Source: Myxococcales bacterium
Lineage (GTDB): Bacteria > Myxococcota_A > Polyangia > Fen-1088
Assembly (NCBI GenBank): GCA_003153015.1
Contig: PMBS01000287.1
Coordinates: 8,704-47,132, forward strand
Direction of reading: 5' to 3'
Length of the DNA: 38,429 nucleotides
The first letter of the stretch is position 1, and each line of letters starts with the position of its first letter. Shown one piece after another: positions 16,556 through 24,550 of the stretch. The notes under the pieces were generated by a model that was not told where the DNA came from, made no database searches, and saw only the letters and a program-made list of their open reading frames with translations. The translations under genes were made by a program, and so were the position numbers.

Positions 16556-18217
16556 ATGTCCATGATGTCCAGGGCCGTTGGGTCACGGAGATCGCGACCC
16601 CAGTTGAGTGGTCTAGCAAAGGAAGACCATGGGTTGCGATTCTGGAAACGTTCCGTAGTATCCGCGGGGATTTCAGGAGTTCTGCTGCTTGCCTCAACGT
16701 ATGCGCGGGCGGCAGGAAACGATCAGCCGTACCCGGTGGGGGAGCTGGCGAGCACCATGGGTGGCGCCGCCGTAGCCATTACGCACGATGGGACCGCCCC
16801 CTGGTACAACCCGGCGGGCCTCGGTCGCGTCACCGAGGAGGGGATCTCGGCCACACTCAACGTCTATGGGGTGCAGATCGAGAAGACGACAGGCTTCGTC
16901 GGAACCGCAGATCTCAAGGGATGGACCACAGCGATCTTTCCCGGCTCACTCGGCTACGTGAAGCCTCTGGGTATCTTCGGCGGTGACATCCGACACGCGC
17001 TGGGCATAGCTGTCGTCGTTCCCGACTTCGCGCGACACGAAGTTGCGCTTGATAACACGATCCAGCAGAACTCGACAAACTACGAGTTGCACCTGCGCGA
17101 GCAATTACTGGAGCAGACTGTGTGGGTCATTCCAGGATGGGGAGCCTGTTTCGGCCCACGCTTCTGCGTCGGTGCCTCGCTGCACGTCGGCTACTGGAGT
17201 TCTACCGGACTTTACTCATACTTCGAACAGTATGCGGCCGGTCCCGGAGATCAGTTCGCCGACTCGACCATGCAACAAACTCAATACTCAGCCCTCGAGT
17301 TGGCTGGCGGTGCGGGCCTACAGTACCAGCCGCTGGACAACGTGTGGATCGGGGTGAGCTTGCGCTCACCGGCGCTAACCGTGTGGAGCAGCGGCAAGGT
17401 TCTCATGCTCGACAGCAGCTATGACACCTTGGCCACAACTCCGGATGCCAGCTACGTACGAAGGGCGTCCGACGACAACCTGAAGATCGACCAACGTTTG
17501 CCGCTCAGGCTGCGGCTCGGCGTCGGCGTGGAACTGGGAGACTGGCTTCTAGCTGCCGACGTGAACGTGTCGTTGCCGCAGTCCCAATATCAGGCAGTGC
17601 GAACACATGACGGCCAAACAACGATCCAGCCGATGGACGCCGAGGGCAACCCGGTCTCCCCCAACAACCCTCTAGATATTGGGCAGCCCGACGGCCGCAA
17701 CACCATTGTCAACGTGAACGTGGGGGCGCAGTACCACTTCAGCAAGAAACTCGCGGCCCAGGCTGGCTTCTTCACCGACTTCTCCGGACAGCCTGATGAC
17801 CTGATTGACGAACTCCATCCACACATCAACCACTACGGCCTAACCGCAGGTATCGCGATGAAGGGTGCAAGTTCAATGACCTTCGTCGGCGTGATCGCCA
17901 CTCTCGGAATCGGCAAGTCCTACGGGGTTAGCATCGATCCCGGCACTGGAGAATTCCTGGACCGCACGGCCGACGCGCAATCCGAGGCCATCTACTTCAC
18001 CCTCGGCGGCAGCACCCGCCTCGGAGATCCACCGGAGAAACCGCTGGCGAACACCGCCGAACCGAGCGAGTCGGCTCCTCCCGTCCCCGAGGTGGCGCCA
18101 CATGAGCAGCGCGACCCACAGGCAGCGCCAAGTCCGCCGCCAGAAGAAGATCAGTCAGCAAAATCGTCGCACGCCAAAAAGAAGGTCAAGAAAGCACGAA
18201 GAAAGGATTCCGAATGA
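16556..18217 (+). CDS. FadL/OmpP1/TodX-family outer-membrane transporter
   Basis: 553 residues from ATG 16556. An in-frame TTG at 16634, with GGAAG eight bases upstream, would give a classic signal peptide (RFWKRSVVSAGISGVLLLAS...ARA) and may be the true start. The mature N-terminus has the family hatch signature GELASTMGGAAVAITHDG followed by APWYNPAGLG. About 400 residues of barrel strands follow (GVSLRSPALTVWSSG, LRLRLGVGVELGDWLLAADV, VNVNVGAQYHFSKKLAAQAG, YGLTAGIAMKGASSMTFVG). Such proteins take up fatty acids or hydrophobic compounds across the outer membrane. The C-terminal 50 residues after the barrel are Pro/Glu then Lys-rich (HAKKKVKKARRKDSE), unusual for the family. It overlaps the next gene by ATGA. 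Confidence 0.88.
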   Translation: MSMMSRAVGSRRSRPQLSGLAKEDHGLRFWKRSVVSAGISGVLLLASTYARAAGNDQPYPVGELASTMGGAAVAITHDGTAPWYNPAGLGRVTEEGISATLNVYGVQIEKTTGFVGTADLKGWTTAIFPGSLGYVKPLGIFGGDIRHALGIAVVVPDFARHEVALDNTIQQNSTNYELHLREQLLEQTVWVIPGWGACFGPRFCVGASLHVGYWSSTGLYSYFEQYAAGPGDQFADSTMQQTQYSALELAGGAGLQYQPLDNVWIGVSLRSPALTVWSSGKVLMLDSSYDTLATTPDASYVRRASDDNLKIDQRLPLRLRLGVGVELGDWLLAADVNVSLPQSQYQAVRTHDGQTTIQPMDAEGNPVSPNNPLDIGQPDGRNTIVNVNVGAQYHFSKKLAAQAGFFTDFSGQPDDLIDELHPHINHYGLTAGIAMKGASSMTFVGVIATLGIGKSYGVSIDPGTGEFLDRTADAQSEAIYFTLGGSTRLGDPPEKPLANTAEPSESAPPVPEVAPHEQRDPQAAPSPPPEEDQSAKSSHAKKKVKKARRKDSE

Positions 18218-19275
18218 AACCAACGCACTTCCTGGTTCTGATTTCTTCGCTGACAGCCGGCGCATGTGCGACGGTACCCTTGGCGCCGACAGACAATCAA
18301 CTTGGTGAGCCTGGACCCAGCCGATACAAGGTCACCGTAGTATCGGCGAGCATTGCATCCAAGACGCCCAAGGGCCAACCCTGGCACCGCGAGAAGCCCA
18401 GCAGGCTGGTCCCACTTTTCAAAAGCTTGGCAACCCTGTCTCGCATACCATTGGCCTCGGAAGCGGTGGCAGCGCTGGTCGCACCCACGACAGATGCCGA
18501 CATTCCACCCATCCCATTGGTCGAAGTCCGAGTTGGTGGCGAGATGCTTGGATCGAGCATCAGCCAGCCGACCTTGACGCCGAAATGGAACTGGCCCTTC
18601 GCCCTGGACACACGTGACTACAAACCCGACGGTCAGATTTCGTTCATCGTCAGGGATGGTGACGGTGAGAAGCTACTTGGCAAGTTCGAGACGTCGGTTG
18701 GCGAAATCCTGGCCAAGCCCGACCATCAATTCCCAGCCGCCGATTCCGTGGAGATCCTGCAAATCAAGGTCGAGCCGCTTCCCAATTCACCCGAGCATCG
18801 CGTATTCCATTTCAGCGTACCCGGCAACGAATCGCTCATGGACCTAGCCAGCCGTCCGGGGCCGCGGTCGGAGAATAGCTGGCAGCCCATCTCCGTGCTG
18901 AACGGCGATGCGATTCGAATACGAGCCACAGGTACGGTGACGTTTTCTTCTGGCTTCCCTCCCTTAAGCGACACGGTGACCCCGGAAGGAAGAACATCGG
19001 TGGAACGTGGTAGCTGGTCCCATCCACTGGAGCAATGCGAGAAGATGAACGATCATGCCCTGGTAGCTTTTCTTGCTGGAAAACCCGTTTTCATCGGAAC
19101 CAAGTACGAGGATTCCAAGGTCGAGCAGTCCGGCCAGCTCCTGCTTGGCGTGAATGACATCGACGTCGGCAACAACAGCGGATCTTTCGATGTCACCGTC
19201 GAGGTGAACCCGGACGACCTCAGCAAGCAGCGACACCCCTCGCCGGCGTACCAAGCACCATCGTGGGGACACTAG
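18214..19275 (+). CDS. Lipoprotein with C2-like and PA-IL (LecA)-like lectin domains
   Basis: A 353-residue protein. An AAAGGA site precedes ATG 18214. Signal sequence with lipobox-like TAGAC (Cys 18). Residues about 37-190 look like a C2 domain: YKVTVVSASIASKTPKG, VEVRVGGEMLGSSISQPTL, TPKWNWPFAL, GQISFIVRDGDGEKLLGKF, VGEIL. Residues about 222-332 resemble the PA-IL/LecA galactose-lectin fold: VLNGDAIRIRATGTVTFS, HALVAFLAGKPVFIGTKYE, then GQLLLGVNDIDVGNNSGSFD. D315, N320 and N321 sit where LecA has its calcium ligands (ND...GNNSGSF). The His/Gln sugar contacts of LecA are not obvious. Translationally coupled to the FadL-type porin. A sugar- or lipid-binding surface partner of that porin is inference. 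Confidence 0.75.
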   Translation: MKPTHFLVLISSLTAGACATVPLAPTDNQLGEPGPSRYKVTVVSASIASKTPKGQPWHREKPSRLVPLFKSLATLSRIPLASEAVAALVAPTTDADIPPIPLVEVRVGGEMLGSSISQPTLTPKWNWPFALDTRDYKPDGQISFIVRDGDGEKLLGKFETSVGEILAKPDHQFPAADSVEILQIKVEPLPNSPEHRVFHFSVPGNESLMDLASRPGPRSENSWQPISVLNGDAIRIRATGTVTFSSGFPPLSDTVTPEGRTSVERGSWSHPLEQCEKMNDHALVAFLAGKPVFIGTKYEDSKVEQSGQLLLGVNDIDVGNNSGSFDVTVEVNPDDLSKQRHPSPAYQAPSWGH

Positions 19276-19288
19276 CCTCGGCGGTTGG

Positions 19289-20650
19289 CTACGCCTTTTT
19301 CAGACGCCCCAGGATCTCGTTTCCCACCTGGGTGATATCGCCCGCGCCCAGGGTCAGCAAGAGATCGCCGGAGCGCAGGCGGGGCACGAGACTCTCGGCC
19401 AAGCCCTTACGCGCCAGGTAGGTCACCGCGCTTTCGGCCGGGAATGTGGCTAGCAGACGCTCGATGGTGATGCCTTCGATGGGCGCCTCGCCGGCTGGGT
19501 AGATGTCGGTCAGAATGATCTCGTCGACGCCTTTTAGCGCGGGCGCGAAATCTTTGAGCAGGTCGCGCGTGCGCGTGAAACGATGGGGCTGGAAGGCGAC
19601 GATCAGCCGCCGGCCGAAGAGGCGCGCGGCGCCCAGGGTCGCGGCGATCTCGGTCGGGTGGTGGCCGTAGTCGTCCACTACCAGAACCCCGCCCGCCTCG
19701 CCGCGCACGGAAAAGCGCCGGTCCACCCCGGCAAACGATGCCAGCGCCTCGCTATAGATCGCAAAAGGCACCTCGAAGACGTCGGACACGCACAGGGCCG
19801 CCAGCGCATTCTGCGCGTAGTGGATGCCGGGCATGCGCACCCACACCTCGCCGCGGGCCTTGCCCCGCACGGCAATCCGCAAGCGCGTGCCCTGCGAGTC
19901 AGCCGACAAGATCTCGCCGCGATAGTCGCCGGCGGAAAGGCCGTAGGTCACATGGCGCTTTTGTAGGTCCGCCGCCAGGCCGGCCGCCGCCGGGTTGTCA
20001 GCGCACAGAACCACCAGGCCGTAGAACGGAACCTTGTTGGCGAAATCGACAAAGGCCTCGCGCAAAGCTGCCTCGGTCCCATAGTGGTCCATGTGCTCGC
20101 GATCGATGTTGGTGATGACTGCAACCATGGGAATGAGGTGGCGGAACGAACCATCCGACTCGTCGGCCTCGGCCACCAGCACCTCGCCCTGGCCCAGGCG
20201 CGCATTGGACCCAAAGACTTTGGCCTTGCCGCCTATGATCGCGGTCGGGTCTAGGCCGGCGTGGGCGAGAATGCTGGCGACCATGGTGGTGGTGCTGGTC
20301 TTGCCGTGCGAGCCGGCCACCGCGACGCCGTCCTTCACGCGCATCAACTCGCCCAGCATTTCGGCGCGCGGGATCACGGGAATGTTGCGCCGACGCGCCG
20401 CCAGCACTTCGGGATTATCGGGTTTCACCGCGCTGGAGATCACCACCACGTGAGCACCCCGCACCTGCTCGGCGCGATGACCGATCTGGATCTGCCCGCC
20501 CAAAAACTGCAGCCGGCCGGTAGCCTCGCTGGCCCGTTGATCCGAACCAGACACGTGATAGCCGAGGTTGAGCAGCACCTCGGCTATTCCCGACATGCCG
20601 ATGCCCCCGATCCCAACGAAGTGTATGGCTACGTCACGCTTCTTGAACAT
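19289..20650 (-). CDS. murC: UDP-N-acetylmuramate--L-alanine ligase MurC
   Basis: A 453-residue cytoplasmic Mur ligase that adds L-Ala to UDP-MurNAc using ATP. The N-terminal Rossmann motif is HFVGIGGIGMSGIAEVL (10-26), the ATP loop GSHGKTSTTTM is at 113-123, central VAEADESDGSF and ITNIDREHMDHYG follow, then GVDRRFSVRGE and VVDDYGHHPTEIAATL in the C-terminal domain, and FQPHRFTRTRDLLKDF. Full length and intact. In many genomes it lies beside murB/ddl and ftsQ; here it is about 12 kb from ftsQ-ftsA on the same strand. The 13-bp gap to the convergent lectin-like lipoprotein leaves little room for a terminator. Confidence 0.97.
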   Translation of the reverse strand: MFKKRDVAIHFVGIGGIGMSGIAEVLLNLGYHVSGSDQRASEATGRLQFLGGQIQIGHRAEQVRGAHVVVISSAVKPDNPEVLAARRRNIPVIPRAEMLGELMRVKDGVAVAGSHGKTSTTTMVASILAHAGLDPTAIIGGKAKVFGSNARLGQGEVLVAEADESDGSFRHLIPMVAVITNIDREHMDHYGTEAALREAFVDFANKVPFYGLVVLCADNPAAAGLAADLQKRHVTYGLSAGDYRGEILSADSQGTRLRIAVRGKARGEVWVRMPGIHYAQNALAALCVSDVFEVPFAIYSEALASFAGVDRRFSVRGEAGGVLVVDDYGHHPTEIAATLGAARLFGRRLIVAFQPHRFTRTRDLLKDFAPALKGVDEIILTDIYPAGEAPIEGITIERLLATFPAESAVTYLARKGLAESLVPRLRSGDLLLTLGAGDITQVGNEILGRLKKA

Positions 20651-20656
20651 CGGGGG

Positions 20657-20691
20657 AAAAACCGCTCAGGGGCGACCTGCAGGGTCGCCCC
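20657..20691 (-). terminator. Hairpin between the OmpA-like gene and murC, probable terminator
   Basis: Perfect 9-bp arms GGGGCGACC/GGTCGCCCC with a five-base loop (20669-20691). On the minus strand the stem is followed by TGAGCGG and a five-T run. The T run is displaced by several bases, so an intrinsic terminator is likely but not certain. The shape recalls hairpin A of the repeats at 2787 and 5087, though the sequence differs. Confidence 0.5.
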
Positions 20692-20762
20692 CGCGCGAGG
20701 CGGGACACGCCCAGGACGAAAACTCTTTGCTGTCCGGGCTGATGCCTCCGCCCCCGTTGGAA

Positions 20763-21542
20763 CTACTTGCCAGCCGGCTTGCCACCCAGGCCTTCCAGGC
20801 TGGGCAGCTCGGACAGATTGGGCTCGACCACGATCTCGATGCGGCGATTCTGCTTCTGACCATCTGGCGTGTCATTGGAAGCCGCCGGGTCGAAGTCGGC
20901 GTAACCTGCAGCCCCGAGCTGGCTGGGCTTCATGCCGCCCTCGACCAGCAACCGGGTGACCTCGACCGCGCGCTGGGTGGAGAGCTCCCAGTTGGAACGG
21001 AACTTCTTGGTCTTGATGGGCACGTTGTCGGTGTGGCCAGCCACCAGGAAGTGGCGGTCGGCCATGCCAGCCAGCACCTTGGCCACATTCGCAATGGCGG
21101 TCTTGCCTTCTTCCTTGAGTTCGACCTTGCCGGAATCAAAAAGAATATCGTTGGGCAGCACCAACAACATGCGCCCGTTGCGCACGGTAACCTTGATCTG
21201 GCCGGCGTCGACCATCGAACGCAGCTTCTCGGCTAGGCTCCTGAACATCGCTTCGCGTGCCTCGGACGCCGCCTTGGCCTTCTCCAACTCGGCCAGCTTC
21301 CTCTGCAAGGCTTCCTTCTCCTCCTGGGTGCCCGTGCCCCATGCCTTGAACTTGTTAGCCGCCGCGCTTGCCTCCGCCAGCTTCTTGCTCAGGTCATCGT
21401 TCTGCGCCTTCAGCTTGGCGTTCTCTTCCTGTTGGTCCTTCAAGTCCTTCTGAGCCTTTAGCTCGAGCTCAGATGGGCCGCAGCCCACGGCGAAAAGCAC
21501 GCTGACCAGAAACATTCCTACGAGTTTGCTTGTATGTCTCAC
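20763..21542 (-). CDS. OmpA/MotB-family peptidoglycan-associated lipoprotein
   Basis: About 259 residues. GTG 21542 is chosen: GGGAGG lies five bases upstream and the start opens onto a signal sequence (VRHTSKLVGMFLVSVLFAVGC, Cys about 21). The open frame further upstream (to 21794) is not signal-like. A Lys/Glu/Ala-rich coiled coil runs about 25-125 (LELKAQKDLKDQQEENAKLK...). The OmpA C-terminal domain covers about 135-250: NDILFDSGKVELKEEGK, HFLVAGHTDNVPIKT, WELSTQRAVEVTRLLVEGG, QLGAAGYADFDP, QKQNRRIEIVVEP, with the peptidoglycan-binding TD and NRR motifs. It ties the outer membrane to the cell wall. Divergent from the CULT gene. Confidence 0.92.
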   Translation of the reverse strand: MRHTSKLVGMFLVSVLFAVGCGPSELELKAQKDLKDQQEENAKLKAQNDDLSKKLAEASAAANKFKAWGTGTQEEKEALQRKLAELEKAKAASEAREAMFRSLAEKLRSMVDAGQIKVTVRNGRMLLVLPNDILFDSGKVELKEEGKTAIANVAKVLAGMADRHFLVAGHTDNVPIKTKKFRSNWELSTQRAVEVTRLLVEGGMKPSQLGAAGYADFDPAASNDTPDGQKQNRRIEIVVEPNLSELPSLEGLGGKPAGK

Positions 21543-21615
21543 GATGTCCTCCCGTGTTAGTGTGCGCCACTTTACCGCACCTTGGACGTCGGCGATAGTG
21601 GTATGGCGTCTAGGC

Positions 21616-22020
21616 GTGTTTGCTCTGCGCGAAGAAAATCCTCGGCCCCGCGGCGTCGAACTGCCTAACCATCGCCCCGACTCGGCGGCCGGGCCAAGAA
21701 CTGAGCCGGCGATCCTTTGCCGAGCCTGCGGCTTCGTGGTGACCACGGCCCGCCACCGCATCGCGGTGCGCGACAGCCACGAGCACCGGTTCATGAACCC
21801 TGCCGGGTTCCTCTATCACATCGGTTGCTTCGCCGAAGCCGTGGGCTGCCGAATCGTGGGCCCGCCCAGCCACGAGTATCCCTGGTTTCCAGGCTTTCTC
21901 TGGCGCTTCGCCTTGTGTGGCGGCTGCCAGGGCCACCTGGGCTGGCACTTTCGCGACGAGCACGGCGCGGGTTTCTTCGGTCTCATCTTGGACCGTCTGC
22001 GCGAGGGGGACGTGGAGTAG
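21616..22020 (+). CDS. Single-domain CULT (cereblon-type) protein
   Basis: 134 residues from GTG 21616. The frame is open from 21526, but that start would overlap the divergent lipoprotein start; no clear ribosome site decides it. The sequence fits the CULT domain, the thalidomide-binding fold of cereblon. Zinc pairs CRAC (residues 35, 38) and CGGC (101, 104) are present, as are MNPAGFLYHIGCF, VGPPSHEYPWFPGFLW and GHLGWHF. The three cage tryptophans are W90, W96 and W110, with F112 behind; human cereblon has HSWFPGYAW and SHIGWKF in the same places. No LON domain is attached. Bacterial single-domain CULT proteins are known; a role in binding uracil-like or cyclic-imide ligands is inference from that family. 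Confidence 0.88.
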   Translation: MFALREENPRPRGVELPNHRPDSAAGPRTEPAILCRACGFVVTTARHRIAVRDSHEHRFMNPAGFLYHIGCFAEAVGCRIVGPPSHEYPWFPGFLWRFALCGGCQGHLGWHFRDEHGAGFFGLILDRLREGDVE

Positions 22021-22253
22021 AAAAACTTCACAACGGGTCTATCAACGAAGGCGACTACGCGACGCTGACGGCGTGGCTGCGCTGACCTGCAGGGAGCGTC
22101 GTGGGTCGGCTACGCGCACTGCGGCAGCGTGATCTGCCGCGTTCGTCTATCGGCCCTTCCCCTCATGGGCCAATTGCGTGTAGATAGTGGCTGGCAGTTC
22201 CCCGGCGGGCACGGCAACGTCCGGTTTCGCCGCTTCGTTGACAGGAGATCCTC

Positions 22254-23432
22254 ATGATTCAGCAGCGCGTTCTTGCAATCTTGTCAGTCTCGCTCGCTTT
22301 CGCGGCCTGCGCCGGCACGGGCACCGGGGCGCCGGTTGACCCGGCCCATGCCGAGGCCTCACATCGCAACCCGTTCCTCGACGTCAATTTCTTCATCAAC
22401 CCTGAGTATGTCGAGAATGTCGAGGCGACTGCCAAGGCGTTTCCCTCGGAGGCAGAGGCCATTCGCAAGGTCAAGCAGTACCCCACCGGGCTGTGGCTTG
22501 ACTCCATTGCCCACGTCGCAAATCTTCCCTTGTGGCTCGGCGAGGCGAGGAAACAGCAGCAGGCGAGTGGCAAGCCCACGCTGTCACTGATCGTGGTCTA
22601 CGACCTACCGAACCGCGACTGTGCTGCCAACTCGTCCGCCGGAGAGCTGAAGATCGAGGAGAACGGCGTGGCCCGCTACCAGACCGAGTTCATCGATGTC
22701 ATCGCAGCCCACTTCAAGAGCTTCTCCGACCTGCCCATCGTGGCGATTCTGGAGCCAGATTCTCTCGGCAACCTGGTCACCAACTTGAATATGCCGAAGT
22801 GCAGCGACGCGCGGGACGTGTACGTCAACCAGACTGCCTACGCCATCCGGAAACTCGCCTTGCCCAACGTGAGCATCTACCTTGATGCAGCCCACGCGGG
22901 TTGGCTGGGATGGGATCACCACCGCGAGAACCTGATCAAGGTCTACAAGAAGGTGCTCAGGGCTGCAGGCGGCCTCGACATGATCCGCGGCTTTGCCACC
23001 AACGTGTCGAACTACACCCACCTCTACAACCGTGACGGCGCGGCCATGGAATCCAGCGATCCCTGCTACAACGAGCTGGTCTATGTGAAGAAGCTGGCCG
23101 TGGGACTCGCTGACCATGGCGTGCGAAACAAGGGCTTCATCGTCGATACTGGGCGCAATGGCAAGGGGCAGATCCGCAAGGTGTGGGGTCACTGGTGCAA
23201 CATCAAGGGCGCTGGTCTGGGCGAACGGCCGCGGGCCGCGCCAGAGCCCTTCATCGATGCCTTCTTCTGGGTCAAGCCGCCGGGAGAATCGGATGGCATA
23301 TCCGACCCAACCCAGCCCCGTTTCGATGCAGAATGTGCATCAAACGAAAGCGCCAAAGGTGCACCACAAGCAGGAGTGTGGTTCCAGTCCTACTTCCATG
23401 ATTTGGTCAGGAACGCTGTGCCGCCACTCTGA
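22254..23432 (+). CDS. Glycoside hydrolase family 6 cellulase (lipoprotein)
   Basis: A 392-residue protein. AGGAG is seven bases before ATG 22254. Signal sequence with lipobox-like FAAC (Cys about 19). GH6 motifs are in order: VVYDLPNRDCAA (D122, counterpart of the D175 region in Trichoderma Cel6A), ILEPDSLGN (D169, the catalytic acid), YLDAAHAGWLGW, NVSNY, FIVDTGRNG, HWCNIKGAGLGERP and DAFFWVKPPGESDG (D347, counterpart of D401). It cleaves beta-1,4-glucan with inversion. Whether it is an exo-cellobiohydrolase or an endoglucanase depends on the tunnel loops and is not decided here. No cellulose-binding module is attached; a separate CBM-like lipoprotein is encoded next to it. Probably surface-anchored. 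Confidence 0.95.
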   Translation: MIQQRVLAILSVSLAFAACAGTGTGAPVDPAHAEASHRNPFLDVNFFINPEYVENVEATAKAFPSEAEAIRKVKQYPTGLWLDSIAHVANLPLWLGEARKQQQASGKPTLSLIVVYDLPNRDCAANSSAGELKIEENGVARYQTEFIDVIAAHFKSFSDLPIVAILEPDSLGNLVTNLNMPKCSDARDVYVNQTAYAIRKLALPNVSIYLDAAHAGWLGWDHHRENLIKVYKKVLRAAGGLDMIRGFATNVSNYTHLYNRDGAAMESSDPCYNELVYVKKLAVGLADHGVRNKGFIVDTGRNGKGQIRKVWGHWCNIKGAGLGERPRAAPEPFIDAFFWVKPPGESDGISDPTQPRFDAECASNESAKGAPQAGVWFQSYFHDLVRNAVPPL

Positions 23433-23540
23433 GAGCGAACGCTTGGCTCTGCGGCATATTGTATAAGGACGACCCGCGGTCGCCCCTGCGGCGTTTCCGA
23501 GATGCATTACGCGGCCACGGAGGCCAACTGTCTTGTCCGC

Positions 23541-24485
23541 CTACCTGATGAAATTGACGTCGTCGACCCAAATCTCGAAATCGTTGGGTACAGGGGTCGG
23601 GCCCCCGAAGGTCGCATTCACTTGGATCGCCATGCCGGTCAGGTGGGCCACATCCAATTTGTCCGCGGCGGTGTGAAACCCGACATTGTACCTGTCCTGC
23701 AGGGTATCAGCGAAGAAAACGTCGAACCGCTTCCAGGTGGTGTCGATCTGGGAGTCCTGATAGGCGGGGAAGAATTGGGGATCCGCGCCGAACTTGACCA
23801 GGTAGGGGCTGCAGTTGCTCTTGGGATCAGGGGCGTATACGCAAGACGTAATCCCGCCGTCAGGGGCATCGGGAAGTCCAGCGAAGGTGGCCTGACCATC
23901 GGTGTAGACATCTTTGAGAATGACCTGCACCCCTGTAAGCGGAGCGGTCGCCATGGCCCAAAACGAGATGCCCTTGTACTTGGAAGCGTCGTACGTTCCT
24001 TTGACGCCCCCCTCGCAATCCAACGGGTCAGTCACGATCTTCGGAACAAAGTCCGTCCCCAGCGCCGCCCCCCAGACGCCCCAGCCGCTGGCCTTGACGT
24101 GGAACGAACCCGGGCCGGAGCACTGGGGATTCCCTTTGGTCGTGTCAATGGGGTAGGCCTGACACTTAACATTGGGCGGATCGAATTGCCCGGCCAGGCT
24201 TAGGTCCCCATAGACATAGAAGCCGCCCTGGCGGCCGTCGGCGGGATTCAGGCCGTTATCCTTGGCGAAGTCTGCTATCAAGTCGTCCGCGATGCTGATG
24301 CACGTGATGACCGCCGCATCGGGTGCAAGGTCAGTCACCTGCCCAGAGTCAATCGGTGTCACCTGCCCCGAGTCGTTCCGTACCCCTGGCCCAGAGTCAG
24401 CCGATGGTAGCCCCAAGTCACCGTTGGCACAAGCCAGGAGAGCCATTGGCAAGGCCAAGCCAAACAACGCGTACTTTGTTGTCAT
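23541..24485 (-). CDS. Carbohydrate-binding-module-like lipoprotein
   Basis: A 314-residue protein. ATG 24485, lipobox ALLAC (Cys about 19), then a short Asp/Ser linker with repeated DSGQVT. The remainder is a single beta-sandwich domain: SIADDLIADFAKDNGLNP, GGFYVYGD, GSFHVKASGWGVWGAALGTDF, YKGISFWAMATAPLTGVQVILKD, TTWKRFDVFF, AIQVNATF, ending FEIWVDDVNFIR. The same outline (VISDFESG... to YDLWIDDVQFVKG) occurs in the N-terminal module of the GH8 enzyme next door, so it is probably a stand-alone glucan-binding protein. No catalytic domain. It is 65 bp downstream of the GH8 gene on the same strand, probably one transcript. Confidence 0.8.
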   Translation of the reverse strand: MTTKYALFGLALPMALLACANGDLGLPSADSGPGVRNDSGQVTPIDSGQVTDLAPDAAVITCISIADDLIADFAKDNGLNPADGRQGGFYVYGDLSLAGQFDPPNVKCQAYPIDTTKGNPQCSGPGSFHVKASGWGVWGAALGTDFVPKIVTDPLDCEGGVKGTYDASKYKGISFWAMATAPLTGVQVILKDVYTDGQATFAGLPDAPDGGITSCVYAPDPKSNCSPYLVKFGADPQFFPAYQDSQIDTTWKRFDVFFADTLQDRYNVGFHTAADKLDVAHLTGMAIQVNATFGGPTPVPNDFEIWVDDVNFIR

Positions 24486-24550
24486 TCCAAGATCTCTTGC
24501 GGCGAATCTGGCAGCATCAGTATCGTGGACAGAATTCTCGCGGAATGGGT

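Noticed and set aside
23502-24203. Plus-strand 233-codon ORF opposite the CBM lipoprotein
   Set aside because: No domain or signal; the minus frame has a lipobox and a coherent beta-sandwich.
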